Assembly (NCBI GenBank): GCA_928212115.1
Contig: CAKMRJ010005745.1
Span: 79,732,046 to 79,796,045, forward strand
Direction of reading: 5' to 3'
DNA length: 64,000 bases
Source of the DNA: Lactuca virosa
Lineage: Eukaryota; Streptophyta; Magnoliopsida; Asterales; Asteraceae
In this document: positions 48,198 to 59,700 of the stretch, one piece after another
Layout of the letters: every line of letters starts with the position of its first letter
Position numbering within the stretch: position 1 is the first letter of the stretch
The notes under the pieces: generated by a model
Database searches by the model: none
Told to the model about the DNA's origin: nothing
Seen by the model: only the letters and a program-made list of their open reading frames with translations
Made by a program: the position numbers and the translations under genes

Positions 48198-51100
48198 ATG
48201 TCTCACGAAGATTCTCAAACTAATCCCATCAACATCTCTAACAACATTGGATCCACTACAAGGGTTCCCATTCTTTACACTTAAGACTATGAAGTATGGG
48301 CACATCACTTTGAAGATTACGTGGTTGGATCTGAAGATAATGGCTATCTCATCTGGGAAGCTATCACGCTTGGGCCGTTTGTTCACTCTGGAACGAACAC
48401 GACTGTTAAGACTCAAAAATAATATAATAAGCTGGTAGCGAACGTAGATAAGATGCCGCAGGATGAGAAGGACAAGTTGCTTTGTAATGTGAAGGCCATG
48501 AGAATGATCAGATTCGCTCTGCAATCTGACACTTTTTGGTTAGTTGGTTCATACACGACAGCTAAAGAAATCTGGGATAGGTTGAAGGAACTTTACTCAA
48601 CCGATGAAGATCTAGAACACTCTATTCAAACCTTGCTGCTCTCAGAATTTGGAGTTTTCGAACAGAAACCAGAAGAGAAACTGATACAAACCTTCGATTG
48701 CTTCAATCATCTCCTAAGCAAGATGATCAAGCATGGTATAGAAAGAAAGTTGATTGAGCAAAAGGTAACCTTCATGAATGGTTTGAGACCAGAATGGATG
48801 GCAGTGGTTTCAACAGTGAAAGCTCATGAACAGTTTAAATCCTACTCACTAGCGAAACTTGTGGGAATACTTAAGTCCCATGAGAGTGTGGTAACCAAGG
48901 AGCCGAAGGTAGTCTCGGGTGTGGGATCGTTGGACCTTGTTTCAAAAGGAAAAAGTGTTGCAGAAGAAGAGGAGGAGTCAGATATGTCTGAGTGTGACCT
49001 TACAAGGAAGAATATGGTATGATGGTCACCAATCCAAAGAAGTTTGCTCGAAGGAAATTTCCTATCAATAAGAACCGAAACTGGCAGGGAAGTTACAGTT
49101 CTGAGAAGGTGAAAGATGAAGCGAAAAATACTTCTCAAAAGGATGACGATAAGAAGGAGAGCAAGCTTGCAGGAGACTCTGGATTCGACTGCAATTACTG
49201 TCACGACAAGAATCACTTTGCACAAGATTGCATGCTGAGGAAGATGGCTGAGAAAAGAGATGGTGAAGATGATGAGGCATACTACATGCGGAAGTTGGAA
49301 GAGATCAAGAAAAAGAAGGCAACTAACAGTTCAATGAATGCCTTGATTGTGCAGGAAAATACAGATGAAGATGAATTCGGTGACGTTGAAGTCTGGTCAA
49401 CCGATTCTGAGGATGAAGAGGTGAGAAAGCCCACTCATGGAAGAGCTTATGTGGCGAAGGATGCAAGTTCGGCTGGAAGATGTTTGATGGTCGTAGCTGG
49501 TAGACCAACCGAAAGTGAACGTAAGGAGCCGAACCTAACTGAGGACAAGTGCTTTGCAGCCAAGCCCGTGAGCGAGAAGATCAACGACTATGATCGGCTG
49601 ATCAAAAAGGTACAATCCATCCTTGAATCACTTAAAGTTCCAGTAACAAACTACGAAGAAGAATTAAATAAATTAAAATTTAAATTTTCTAACTTAAGTG
49701 GTAGTCTCATGCAAACTCGCTTAGCGAATTCTAACCTAGCTGACCAACTCAGCAGGGTGTCTTCAAAGAGTGAGGAGAGAAGGATGTGGATTGAGTTGAA
49801 GGAAAACGGAGTTAAATAGGGCTAGGGATGAAAGTATTTATTTGCAACGAGACAATTTAAAATTTTTGAAACAAAGGAATGTTTTTTGTTTAATTGCTAA
49901 GCGCTTATATACTAATATTGCTCAATTGCATTTAAGTTGTGAAATAGGGAAAAAGATTCATAAGATGATTTTACCCTTCCTTGAATTTAAGGAGGATGAA
50001 GTCATCGCTGAATGTGAATCAATTATGTCCTCAGAAGAGACATCCATTGCTTACAAAATCAGACTAGACAAAATAGAAACCTTCATCGACTCTAAGGAAC
50101 ATAAATGTATGCTCAAAAATCTTTTAGATGAAAATGATAGGTTAAAAATTAAGTCTGAAACTATTCAATCGTTTGACTCGTCTAACGCCAAATTAATTTC
50201 AGAACATAAAATGAACATAGAAAATACGTCTGAATTTGATGAGGAAAGTGAGATGAGCGAAATCTCAGTAGAAGACGTGGTTGATTGCTCAGAGTTTATG
50301 AAGAGCGAAACCGAGAATGAGAAACCCCTCATATTTGAAAATTCGGTTGAATATGCTCGCCTGTCAAAAGAAAAAGCAATGGTTTATCAAAAAGTTCAAA
50401 CTGTGCCAAATCAGGTATATGTTGTTACAGGAGTCACTGCCAAAACAAACATCATAATTTAGAATCTTGGTCGATAAAGACAATGCTGAAGGGTGCGACG
50501 ATTACTTCTGGTCAGCCCCTATTGATAACGCAGACGAAACAATCGGCTTATCTGAGCAAACATCATGGAGGGTAAAAGGAAGATATGTTGTTGAACACAT
50601 CAACAAACCCTCGAGTTTCGACAAACCAAGTACAAGTGGAACAAAAGAGATTCCTGAAGAACCAAAGAGAAAACCGAATGTTCCAACTAAGACAACCGAA
50701 ACTCAAAAGGAGAAGCCAAAATCAAGCTTCAATATTCACAAATCTCAGAAGGAGTTAGCTGAACAAAAACGCCAAAGAAATCAAAGATATATGAAAAATC
50801 TGAATGAGCGAAAACGGTATTGGCAATCTCAAAATCCTAACTACGTTCCTTCCAAGAAAGAGTCAATTGCCAAAGAAAAGGAAAAGCTTAAAGGAAAAGA
50901 AAATTTTAGTCCAAGCTCCTACTATTCAAAGGCTCAGAACCGAAAGTCTAGTTTCGGTTCCAACACCAGCGCTCAGAACCGAACGTCAGGTTTCGGTCCC
51001 AACGTCAAGACTTATAACCAAAAGTCAAGTTTCGGTCCTTCATACTCCCAAAAAGAAACCAAATTCAGTAAAGGACATCAAAGGAAAGGGAAAGCTTGAT

Positions 51101-51360
51101 TCAAATTCTGATTTCAATAATAAGAAAAAGTCAGCTAACCCTAGGATAGAAACGAAAACACCAAAACCATCTAACAACACACCATCATATACACCAAAAT
51201 TTAAACAAGATAAAACTAAAATCAAGGTGTACACCATCAAAAGAAATGATCAATCCACTCTAATAAAAAGAACTTATTTGGTTGATATTTCTACTGCAAT
51301 TCCTTTTTCTGTGAAAGACTCACCAGGACCCAAGAAACTTTGGGTTCCTAAATCTGCTTA
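48198..51360 (+). pseudogene. gag: gag of Sirevirus-like element G
   Basis: ATG 48198 (MSHEDSQTN) starts a long gag with stops at 48282-48284 and 48420-48422, then an open stretch to 49022. After a shift, 49019-49819 carries a CCHC knuckle (CNYCHDKNHFAQDC, near 49193) and acidic text. A further shift near 49815 leads to a coiled-coil-rich part (49842-50462). Next come a lysine/serine-rich tail with three SSFG-type repeats (50930-51040) and a final segment ending KKLWVPKSA and TAA at 51358-51360. The unusually long, coiled-coil gag is characteristic of Sireviruses. At least five breaks make it non-functional as read here. Confidence 0.82.
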
Positions 51361-51363
51361 AAT

Positions 51364-54300
51364 TTGCAGGTGATTAGTGACGAGCAGTTCGATGACGAAT
51401 GGTATATAGACAGTGGCTGCTCGCGTCACATGACAGGAAGGAAGGAAGAGCTGAGGGAGTTTCGGTCCCTAAAGGATGGTGGATGTGTAAAGTATAGTAA
51501 TAACTCGTATGGCACAATCAAAGGATATGGTATGATAACCAACGGAGACTTCTCGATTCGAAAAGTAGCTTATGTGGAAGGGTTGCAGCATAACCTCATC
51601 AGTGTATCACAATTAGTTGTGGGAACAGGTTTGAAGGTTTCATTTGATGATGAGGGATCAGAAATAATTGAGAAGCAAACCAAAAAGGTTCTGTTGAAGT
51701 CTGAATGCAAGGGAGAGATGTATCCTTTAAATCTCAATCCAATTCGAGGAAAACCAGCTATATGCCTGTTGTCAAAGGCGAACACTGATGAAAGCTGGTT
51801 GTGGCATCGATGCCTATCGCACCTGAACTTCGAAGACATTAATAAATTAGTGCTGGGTGATCATGTTCGAGGCCTTCCTCTTCTCAAGTTTGATAAGGAA
51901 CATCTGTGTGCAGCGTGTGAGATGGGCAAACAAAGTAGAAAGAGCCATCCTACACGTATCAATACAAAGATTGTTGAAGCCCTTGAACTTCTGCACATTG
52001 ACTTATGTGGACCTTCGGCTATCGAAAGCTTCGGTGGTAGTAAGTTCATTCTTGTCATAGTAGATGATTTTTCACGCTTCACCTGGGTTTTCTTTCTTAA
52101 ACAGAAATCAGACGCAACTCCCAAGTTGAATACGTTCATCAAACAAGTGGAAGTGCAGCTGCGAAAGCTGGTGAGGAATATCAGAAGCGACAATGGGCTG
52201 GAATTCAAGAATAAAGATTTTGAGGACTTTCTGGCTGACAAGGGGATATCTCACAACTTCCTCGGCCCTTATACACCACAACAGAATGGGATTGTTGAAA
52301 GACGAAACCGTTCTTTATGTGAGGCAGCCCGAACCATGCTAAGCTTCGCTTCTCTTCCGCTATACTTCTGGGCTGATGCAGTTGCAACCGCGTGCTATAC
52401 TCAGAACCGATCCTTGCTCAACAAACGATTCTCAATCACTCCATATGAGATTCTGAACAATCGAAAGCCCAACGTCAAATTTTTCCACGTGTTCGGCTCA
52501 AGGTGTTTCATCTTCAATTCCAAAGAGAACCGAAACAAGTTTGACGTCAAAGCTGATGAGGGAATTTTTCTTGGTTATTCACTCACTTCAAAGGCATACA
52601 GAGTTTTGAACAAACGCTCTAAACGAATTGAAGAAACATACTATGTGACCTTTGATGACAATTACATGAAGAAAGTTCAAAGGAGCGAAAGTGCCTTAGG
52701 GGAAATATTTCCTGAATCAGGACAAGTCTCGGTTCCAATTTCCAACCTGTTTGAAGAGTACATAAGGCTATTTGATGAACCTGAGAAGGCTGCACACTCG
52801 GAGGCGAAAGCAACAGACAACAAAATCGACAATCTCAAAAAGATCATAGATGAAGCTGCCAAAGAAATGGAAAGTGAACCTCCTAAACCGACTGGTGGTC
52901 AACCCTCAACTGACCCTCCAAACAACAGCTCAATGTTCAAGGGGGAGGGTTCATCTGCACCAAAGACAACCGATATGTCTTTCGAGGGGGAGCATCCAAA
53001 TCCAAACCTATCCAATGAAAGTCCAATCGAGGGGGAGAATCCAACTCCCACAGAGGAGGAAAACTCTGAACCTGACAAGGGATACACTTCGCCATTTGAG
53101 GGGGAGAAAGAGAATACAACTGACGAAGGTGATCAATCAGAACTTGAAGAAGAAGTAAACGCAGAGTTGGATCCAGCTTATGACCCAAATTACCCTCCTC
53201 TAACGAAATGGACTAAGGATCATCCCAAAGCAAAAATAATTGGTGAATCATCTGAGCGAGTTCTCACTCGTTCTCAATTGAAAGCGAAACAAACTTTATT
53301 ATTCTCTAAAGTTGAATTCTGTATGTTTAATTCGTTTGTCTCCAAAGTCGAACCGAAGACAGTTAATGCTGCACTTGATCATTCTGATTGGGTACAACCA
53401 ATGCAAGATGAACTCCATGAGTTCGAACGAAATCGCGTTTGGAGGCTGATTCCCACTCCAAAGGATGCTTCAGTGGTCGGCTTAAAATGGGTCTTCAGAA
53501 ATAAATTGGACAAAGAGGGGAACGTCATTCGAAATAAGGCTCGGTTGGTGGTGAAAGGATATTGCCAAGAAGAAGGTATAGATTATGAGGAGACCTTCGC
53601 TCCAGTAGCAAGGTTGGAATCAGTTAGAATCTTTCTAGCATATGCTGCTCATAAAAACTTCGAAGTTTTCCAAATGGATGTCAAATGTGCCTTTTTGAAT
53701 GGAGAACTAGAAGAAACGGTGTATGTTGAGCAACCACCTGGGTTTGTGAACGAAAAATATCCTGATCATTGCTATGTGTTAGATAAAGCTGTATACGGTC
53801 TGAAGCAAGCACCGAGAGCCTGGTATGAAACTTTAACTCGCTTTCTGAAAATGTCGAAATTTAAGCAAGGTTCGGTTGACCCAACCTTCTTCCGAAAGAA
53901 AGAAGGCGAACATCTAATGATAGTTCAAATTTATGTCGATGACATCATCTTCGGCTCCACGAATCCTAGCTTAACAGCTGAATTCAGGAAGTTGATGGAG
54001 ACTAAATTTGAAATGAGCGCAATGGGTCCGATTAATTTTTTCCTTGGTTTGAATATTAGACAGGGACCAGAAGGTATATTTATCAACCAGGAGGCCTACA
54101 CAAAGAACTTGCTGGCAAAGTTCGGTATGACGGGAGATTCGAAAGTGAAGGTTCCTATGGCATTTGGAACTAAGTTAACACCATCTCTGGAAAAACCTGC
54201 TGTTGACATAACACTATATCGTCAAATGATAGGGTCTCTTATGTATCTAACAGCTAGTAGACCGGACATTATGTTTTCTGTTTGTTATTGTGCCAGGTTT

Positions 54301-54903
54301 CAAGCAAATCCAAGAGAACCTCACATGGTGGCAGTGAAAAATATTTTCCGTTATCTAAAGCGAACCTCTTCTCTCGGTCTTTGGTACCCTGCTAGATCTG
54401 GATTTTTGTTTCAAGCCTTTTCTGATGCCGATCTTGGAGGATGTGGTCTGGATCGAAAGAGCACAACTGGTGGATGCCAATTCCTTGACGGTAAACTTGT
54501 TAGCTGGCAGTCCAAGAAGCAAACCTGTGTGTCACTTTCAACAGCCGAAGCTGAGTACATAGCTGCAGCATCCTGTACCTCTCAAGTAATATGGATACAA
54601 AGCCAACTAAGAGACTATGGGCTAAGTATGAAGAAAATACCTCTATATTGTGACTCAGAAAGTGCAATAAGAATATGCCACAATCCAGTGCAACACTCAA
54701 AGACGAAGCATATTGCACTGAGATACCATTTCATCAAGGACCATGTAGAAGATGGGAACGTGGAAGTACATTTCGTTCGGTCCTCTGATCAACTGGCTGA
54801 CATATTCACTAAAGCCTTACCAGAAGCAAGCTTCAATAAAATTTTACAAGGCTTGGGAATGATGGAAGCAGAGTCGGTACCGAATCCTCAAATCTCACTC
54901 TAA
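51364..54903 (+). CDS. pol: pol polyprotein of Sirevirus-like element G, open over 1,179 codons
   Basis: Domains in order: protease WYIDSGCSRHMTG (DSG about residues 16-18); GAG-pre-integrase (WHRCLSHLNFEDINKL, CAACEMGKQSRKSH, about 145-190); integrase core with D in LLHIDLCGP (about 212), D in RSDNGLEF (about 276) and E in QQNGIVERRNR (about 311). An acidic linker (about 490-640) contains four F/I-E-GE repeats. RT follows from about 670, with QMDVKCAFLNG and catalytic YVDDIIFGS (about 857). RNase H shows SDADLGG, TAEAEYIAA and YCDSESA, ending LADIFTKAL. No internal stop or frameshift is present. There is no ATG at the front; the frame opens on TTGCAG just after the gag stop, so expression would need recoding or splicing from gag. 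It encodes the enzymes for copying and integrating element RNA. It is remarkably intact beside a broken gag. Confidence 0.9.
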   Translation: MQVISDEQFDDEWYIDSGCSRHMTGRKEELREFRSLKDGGCVKYSNNSYGTIKGYGMITNGDFSIRKVAYVEGLQHNLISVSQLVVGTGLKVSFDDEGSEIIEKQTKKVLLKSECKGEMYPLNLNPIRGKPAICLLSKANTDESWLWHRCLSHLNFEDINKLVLGDHVRGLPLLKFDKEHLCAACEMGKQSRKSHPTRINTKIVEALELLHIDLCGPSAIESFGGSKFILVIVDDFSRFTWVFFLKQKSDATPKLNTFIKQVEVQLRKLVRNIRSDNGLEFKNKDFEDFLADKGISHNFLGPYTPQQNGIVERRNRSLCEAARTMLSFASLPLYFWADAVATACYTQNRSLLNKRFSITPYEILNNRKPNVKFFHVFGSRCFIFNSKENRNKFDVKADEGIFLGYSLTSKAYRVLNKRSKRIEETYYVTFDDNYMKKVQRSESALGEIFPESGQVSVPISNLFEEYIRLFDEPEKAAHSEAKATDNKIDNLKKIIDEAAKEMESEPPKPTGGQPSTDPPNNSSMFKGEGSSAPKTTDMSFEGEHPNPNLSNESPIEGENPTPTEEENSEPDKGYTSPFEGEKENTTDEGDQSELEEEVNAELDPAYDPNYPPLTKWTKDHPKAKIIGESSERVLTRSQLKAKQTLLFSKVEFCMFNSFVSKVEPKTVNAALDHSDWVQPMQDELHEFERNRVWRLIPTPKDASVVGLKWVFRNKLDKEGNVIRNKARLVVKGYCQEEGIDYEETFAPVARLESVRIFLAYAAHKNFEVFQMDVKCAFLNGELEETVYVEQPPGFVNEKYPDHCYVLDKAVYGLKQAPRAWYETLTRFLKMSKFKQGSVDPTFFRKKEGEHLMIVQIYVDDIIFGSTNPSLTAEFRKLMETKFEMSAMGPINFFLGLNIRQGPEGIFINQEAYTKNLLAKFGMTGDSKVKVPMAFGTKLTPSLEKPAVDITLYRQMIGSLMYLTASRPDIMFSVCYCARFQANPREPHMVAVKNIFRYLKRTSSLGLWYPARSGFLFQAFSDADLGGCGLDRKSTTGGCQFLDGKLVSWQSKKQTCVSLSTAEAEYIAAASCTSQVIWIQSQLRDYGLSMKKIPLYCDSESAIRICHNPVQHSKTKHIALRYHFIKDHVEDGNVEVHFVRSSDQLADIFTKALPEASFNKILQGLGMMEAESVPNPQISL
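52935..53112 (+). repeat. Four in-frame polypurine repeats in the G integrase-RT linker
   Basis: GAGGGGGAG-type tracts at about 52939, 52984, 53029 and 53098 are all in the pol frame and encode GEG/GEH/GEN/GEK. They resemble the element's own polypurine tract before the 3' LTR (AAAGGGGGAGAT, about 60175-60186). Confidence 0.8.
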
Positions 54904-54924
54904 AAATTAGACAAGCGAAATAGA

Positions 54925-55090
54925 GCGAACGCTCGGTCTATTTCGGTTCCGGATTTTTCGGGAACCGAAATGAACCGAACGCTCGGTCTATTTCGGCTCC
55001 ATAATTTTCGGGAACCGAAATGAACCGAACGCTCGGTCTATTTCGGCTCCGGAATTTTAAGGAACCGAAATGAACCGAACGCTCGGCTTA
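54925..55090. repeat. 50-bp tandem repeat with hairpin arms, downstream of G pol
   Basis: GAACGCTCGG recurs at 54927, 54977, 55027 and 55077, a 50-bp period. Each unit holds ATTTCGG(T/C)TCC and its near complement GGAACCGAAAT, so every unit can fold. Confidence 0.9.
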
Positions 55091-55204
55091 TTTGCTTCAT
55101 TCTTTTAAGGTTTGGTTTCGGTTGTACATTTTGTTTATTCTTTTAAAGTCTATTTTCTTACTCTAGTTTATTTTTTTTAAGAGTGTTTTGTGTTAATTTA
55201 TTTT

Positions 55205-55367
55205 CTCTTTCTGTTTTTATTATTTTTCAGAAAACTTCAAAAATCCAAAAATATTTTCTTTTTCTGTTTTTATTATTTTTCAGAAAACTTCAAAAATCCA
55301 AAAATATTTTCTTTTTCTGTTTTTATTACTTTTCAGAAAATTTCAAAACTCCAAAAATATTTTTCTA
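55205..55367. repeat. 53-bp tandem repeat
   Basis: Three units starting TTTCTGTTTTTATTA (55208, 55261, 55314) are followed by TTTCAGAAAA and AAAAATATTTT. Each holds a pyrimidine-rich TTTTTCAG, like a splice acceptor. Confidence 0.9.
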
Positions 55368-56635
55368 AAAGTTTTTTTGTGTTTTGTTTGTTTTGGTTGT
55401 GTGGTTTGTTTGTTTGCTTGTTCTTTTTAATTAGGTCCCAAGTATATCAGTACAACAGAATTTGGAGCTAAGCCAGGTATGATTTTTTTTTATCTGAACT
55501 AGTTAAGAGTCCCTAGAAGCATGTTGCTGCATGTCGACCGAAGCCTCTAAGACTAAGAGCAAGGCCTTAATGATTCGATCTATACCTATCGTTTCTTCCC
55601 AATCAGGCTGTTAAAATCACTCAAGTCAAGAGCTACCTTACTCTTCTCAAATGAGTTAAGAGTTTTCTGCTTTGTCATGTTTATATAGCAGAGGTACTTT
55701 CGGTTCTTTAACCACCCTCCTTACATTCTCCATCAACTTTCGGTTCACCACTGTAACCCTTGAGACTCTCGACTTTTACCACTGAGGTTTATGGTTGCAT
55801 AAAATCTGTGTTTGTGATCTTAGATACGTACACCACGTGCTGAGTGAAACCCACAATCCAACACCAACAATGAATTGACGGTGAATCATTATATTCAAGA
55901 TCTTACTTGTTACCTAATGAAATCTCATTTTATTTTTGAGTGGTCTTTTATGAAATTGTCTAACACCAAGGCGTTTCTTCCCAAAAAGATCCAGTTTGTT
56001 TTTGTTTTTGAGATTTATATACCATCTTTAGTCACAGCAAATTATATCCAACCTACTTGTTCAACAGATCACATCGGTCTCACAAGTACTTCTTCCAACG
56101 TTCGGTCTTATGTTAAGAGTCAACGTTCGGTTGAAGATCAGCCACCCTTAGCCTATTAATTAAAAGAAGCCTTTCAGTGTTTCTTAACAAGCACTCGATC
56201 GTATTTTCTCGGGAAACCAAGCAAGCACTTCAAGTCTCTCTTGACTTTGAAGGAAGAGATTTATGCCCGGAATCATCTGCTTTATGTCTTCTAACAGACA
56301 TCACTCACATCCAATACACTTTTTGCTTTATTTCTTTATCATTTGTCACACCATTGCACGAAAATTCTTTGTGATTTTCCCACATTCTGGTTGCTGTTGG
56401 TTCGATTATTGTTTAACTTTTGAGCAACAGGGGTTATCCAAATTCTTGGAGCGAAGCTGAATTTCAAACGACGAATTTTGGATAAGATTTTAGGCGCGTG
56501 AATTTGAACGGTTCCTAAACCCACGCGTGCTGACGTATACCTGGGAGAAACCAACCTGTCACATCGCGCTTTTTCAGGCGACGTTTCAGTGACCGCGTCA
56601 TTATCATGATGATTTTTTCTCTCTCCTGCCAACGG
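55368..56635 (+). other. Non-coding spacer of G between pol and the env-position ORF
   Basis: About 1.3 kb with no convincing frame. It is scattered with TTCGGTT/AACCGAA words. It leads into the TATA box of the downstream ORF. Confidence 0.6.
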
Positions 56636-56644
56636 TATATAAAG
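56636..56644 (+). promoter_or_regulatory. Internal TATA box upstream of the env-position ORF of G
   Basis: TATATAAAG follows GCCAACGG and lies 94 bases before ATG 56738. A pyrimidine-rich leader (TTTGTCTCCTTT, TCTTCTTCCTTACC) lies between. The spacing fits a plant RNA polymerase II promoter. Confidence 0.55.
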
Positions 56645-56737
56645 AGTTTCTAATATCATTTGTCTCCTTTACCAGCATCGAATTCTCTCAATAGTTAAGG
56701 TGATTTGCAACTGTTCATCTTCTTCCTTACCTCAACA

Positions 56738-59700
56738 ATGGCGAATTCCTCATCCGTTCAAGATCAAACTGCTTTGTCCTCATTGCTCTCGATCAAGCCA
56801 AACGAGAACATGATCATTCAACTCAACCCTTTTCTGTACGATTCATACATGCTACAAGTGGTTGAATGCTTGAACTACTTTCCTCTGGTTCTCGCCCTAA
56901 CACAAGTGGAATCCGTCCTAATGTCACTCCTATCGCAAGTCTACACTACTGCTTCATATGACAAGAACAAGGAGAGGAACTACTTCCAAATCTTCTCTCA
57001 CAAGGCTTCGATTTCAAAAGGGAGATTTTGTTCATTGTTACAGCTTGCTGTGGATTCGTCTGTGATCTCACCTGACTTTATCACCACAACTCAACTATTC
57101 TCGATGCTCTACGAGATGGGCTACACTGATGTGCTTACAACTGTCACGAAGGTTAAGAAGTCATGCTTACCACCGCAATGGAATGGGTTGCTAACTCTTA
57201 TCAACAAGGGTTTGGCGGAGAGGAGTGCTGGGTTAGATGGTACCAGCAAGGGTTTTCTGACTCTTTCTATACGGTCTCTACAATGGAATTAATCTTGACT
57301 ATGGGTCGATTATTTGGTCACAGGTGGTGCAAAGTCTCAATACTTCAACGAGACATTCTGAAATTTCTTGTGGTCGCTTCTGGACCATTATCACGCGAAG
57401 GGCAATTGATTCCTTGCAGATTCCAGTTATGAAGGATGCCCTGGTCTCGTCTGTGGCTACTTTTCACACCAACAAAAATCATTTTCTCTGATCCCACAAA
57501 GTTCCCTCACAATTGTTCCATACCTGAGACGATGTACATGTGTGTCTCAGCCGAAAGTAAGGTGATGGCTGATTATCGCAAGCTTCCTCCCACTGGACCG
57601 CGAATACTGTCTCCTGAACAGCAAGTTGCTTTGGATGTTGTGGAGAAGTCTGCAAACCGAGGAAAAAGGGATAATACAAATAAAGGAACAACCGAGGATG
57701 CTTCTTCCAAGCCTGCCAAGTCTAGGAAGCGAAAGTCTGAAAAGGGTGATTCTTCTAAGTCAAAGAAGATTAAGAAGATGGCGAAGAAATCAAAGAGTCC
57801 TTCTCCTTCCAGCTCAGACAATGATGAGGAGGATGAAGAAGAGGAAATTCAGCATCATGAATCACCGAGAGGTAACACACCTCCTCGATCACCAACTCCA
57901 ACCGAACCTCTTAATGACAACATTCCAACACCTCCTCCTTCACCGAAAACAACTGTTCCAATTTCGGTTGCTCCTATTACACCACCTACCACATCTCAAA
58001 CAACAACTTCTACTCCACCTCCACCACCAGTTAGTACCATCCCAATTTCTACCACTCCTTTACCCCCTCCTATTATTTCCCAATCAACTACCACCACTAC
58101 CCCCAGAACCGACAGTAAACGTCAACGTATATAATACGGGGGCGAATACTGAAACCGAACCTCCTGTTACTTCTAAACCTATTTCACCCTCACCTTCAAC
58201 CGATTCTGGTGCAACTCTTGGTGATGATAATGTCGAGTTTGACTCAACTTACTACAGTCCCTATCGGCTTCCTACAGACGATGATGAAGAGGTTCCTGTC
58301 ACTCGCCAACAACTGCAGAGTATTGATGAGAAGCTTGATCAACTCCTTACTGCTTCCAAGTCCTACAACGATGTAGTACTCAAGGCCTTTCTTGACACTG
58401 CTCTTGAGCAGTATACCGGTGCCATAGAGTCCTCTACACAGGCAGTTGACGCATCCACTTCTTCCTGCAAGAAGGCTATTACTGAAGTTTCAGAACTTGT
58501 TCATAGTTCACAAATTTTTCTTGAATCACTCAAAGGGCATGCTGATTCCAATACAGCCAAAGTGAATGCTTCAGTGGATTCCTTATCCAAATCACTTTAA
58601 GCGGAGCAAACTAAGTTTGAAGCTGTTCGTTCGTCTATTCAAGTTGAGCATACTTCTCTGCTTAGTTCAGTAACTTCTCATCTTTCAACACTCCAAGCTG
58701 ATTTAGCAAAGCAGAGTGCTTTAAAAGAAGATCTTGCACGCCAAGCCTCGACTATTGAAGTTCAGAAAGTGCAGTTGGCTCAAGCTGAAAAGGAAATCTC
58801 ACTGTTAAAGACTGAGCGTGCAGTATTCAGAAGCTGTACTGGGGATGTCAAGGATATGCTTACCAATCTTCTAGGTGCTCATAATCCTATCCTTACTCTC
58901 ACTATAAGAAATCATCTGACTTCAAAACTTCTTCCTGCCCTTGCACTGTTACATGAAATGAAGGGTGTTTCGGAGAGATTCGTACCTCCAAAACAAGGGG
59001 GAGAAGGTGCTCAACCAAAGGTCACTGTGAAAACTGAATCTTCTCAACCGAAGGTCACAGTTAAAACCGAACGGAAGGGTAATGAAGCTTCGGGTTCCAG
59101 GAACCAAGATACGAAGAAGGGAACCGATGATGACAGTGATGAAGAAGAAGAAGAGACAATTGTTGAGGCTCTAAAAAGAAAGAAAAGGGACAGGGAACTG
59201 GATGAAACCCTTCGGGTTGCGAAGGAGGCTGAAGAAAGGGAAAGAAGGAACAAGGAAGAACAAGATGCTATAAACTGCAAAAAGGCCTTGTTTCCTCTCT
59301 GGATAAGAGAAACGCTCGTCGAAGAGGCAATAGAGTTTCCTAGCGTCTACTGGCTGGAACCTGTCGCTTCTTTTGATTGTGACAATTCAAAGGATTCACA
59401 GTTCGATATGCCTATAACACGAAAGGCATTTACATTTCATTGCTTTGATTCGACTGTTGAAGTTCCTTTCCCTCATCCTAAAGTTGATCGCGAACTGATT
59501 GATTTCTATTTGAAGTTCGGTCAGCCTCAGTACTTGACATGGAGTGCACAGAAGATTGTTACTGTCAAGGTACTAAAACCTTCGCCTGCTGGGAAATTTA
59601 TAAATGTTAGTTTCAAGATCACCCGAGGATCAGCAAACTCGGTTTCGGTTATTTCCCTGGCAGATCTTCCAAATTTGAATCCTCATGATTGGATCCTGTT

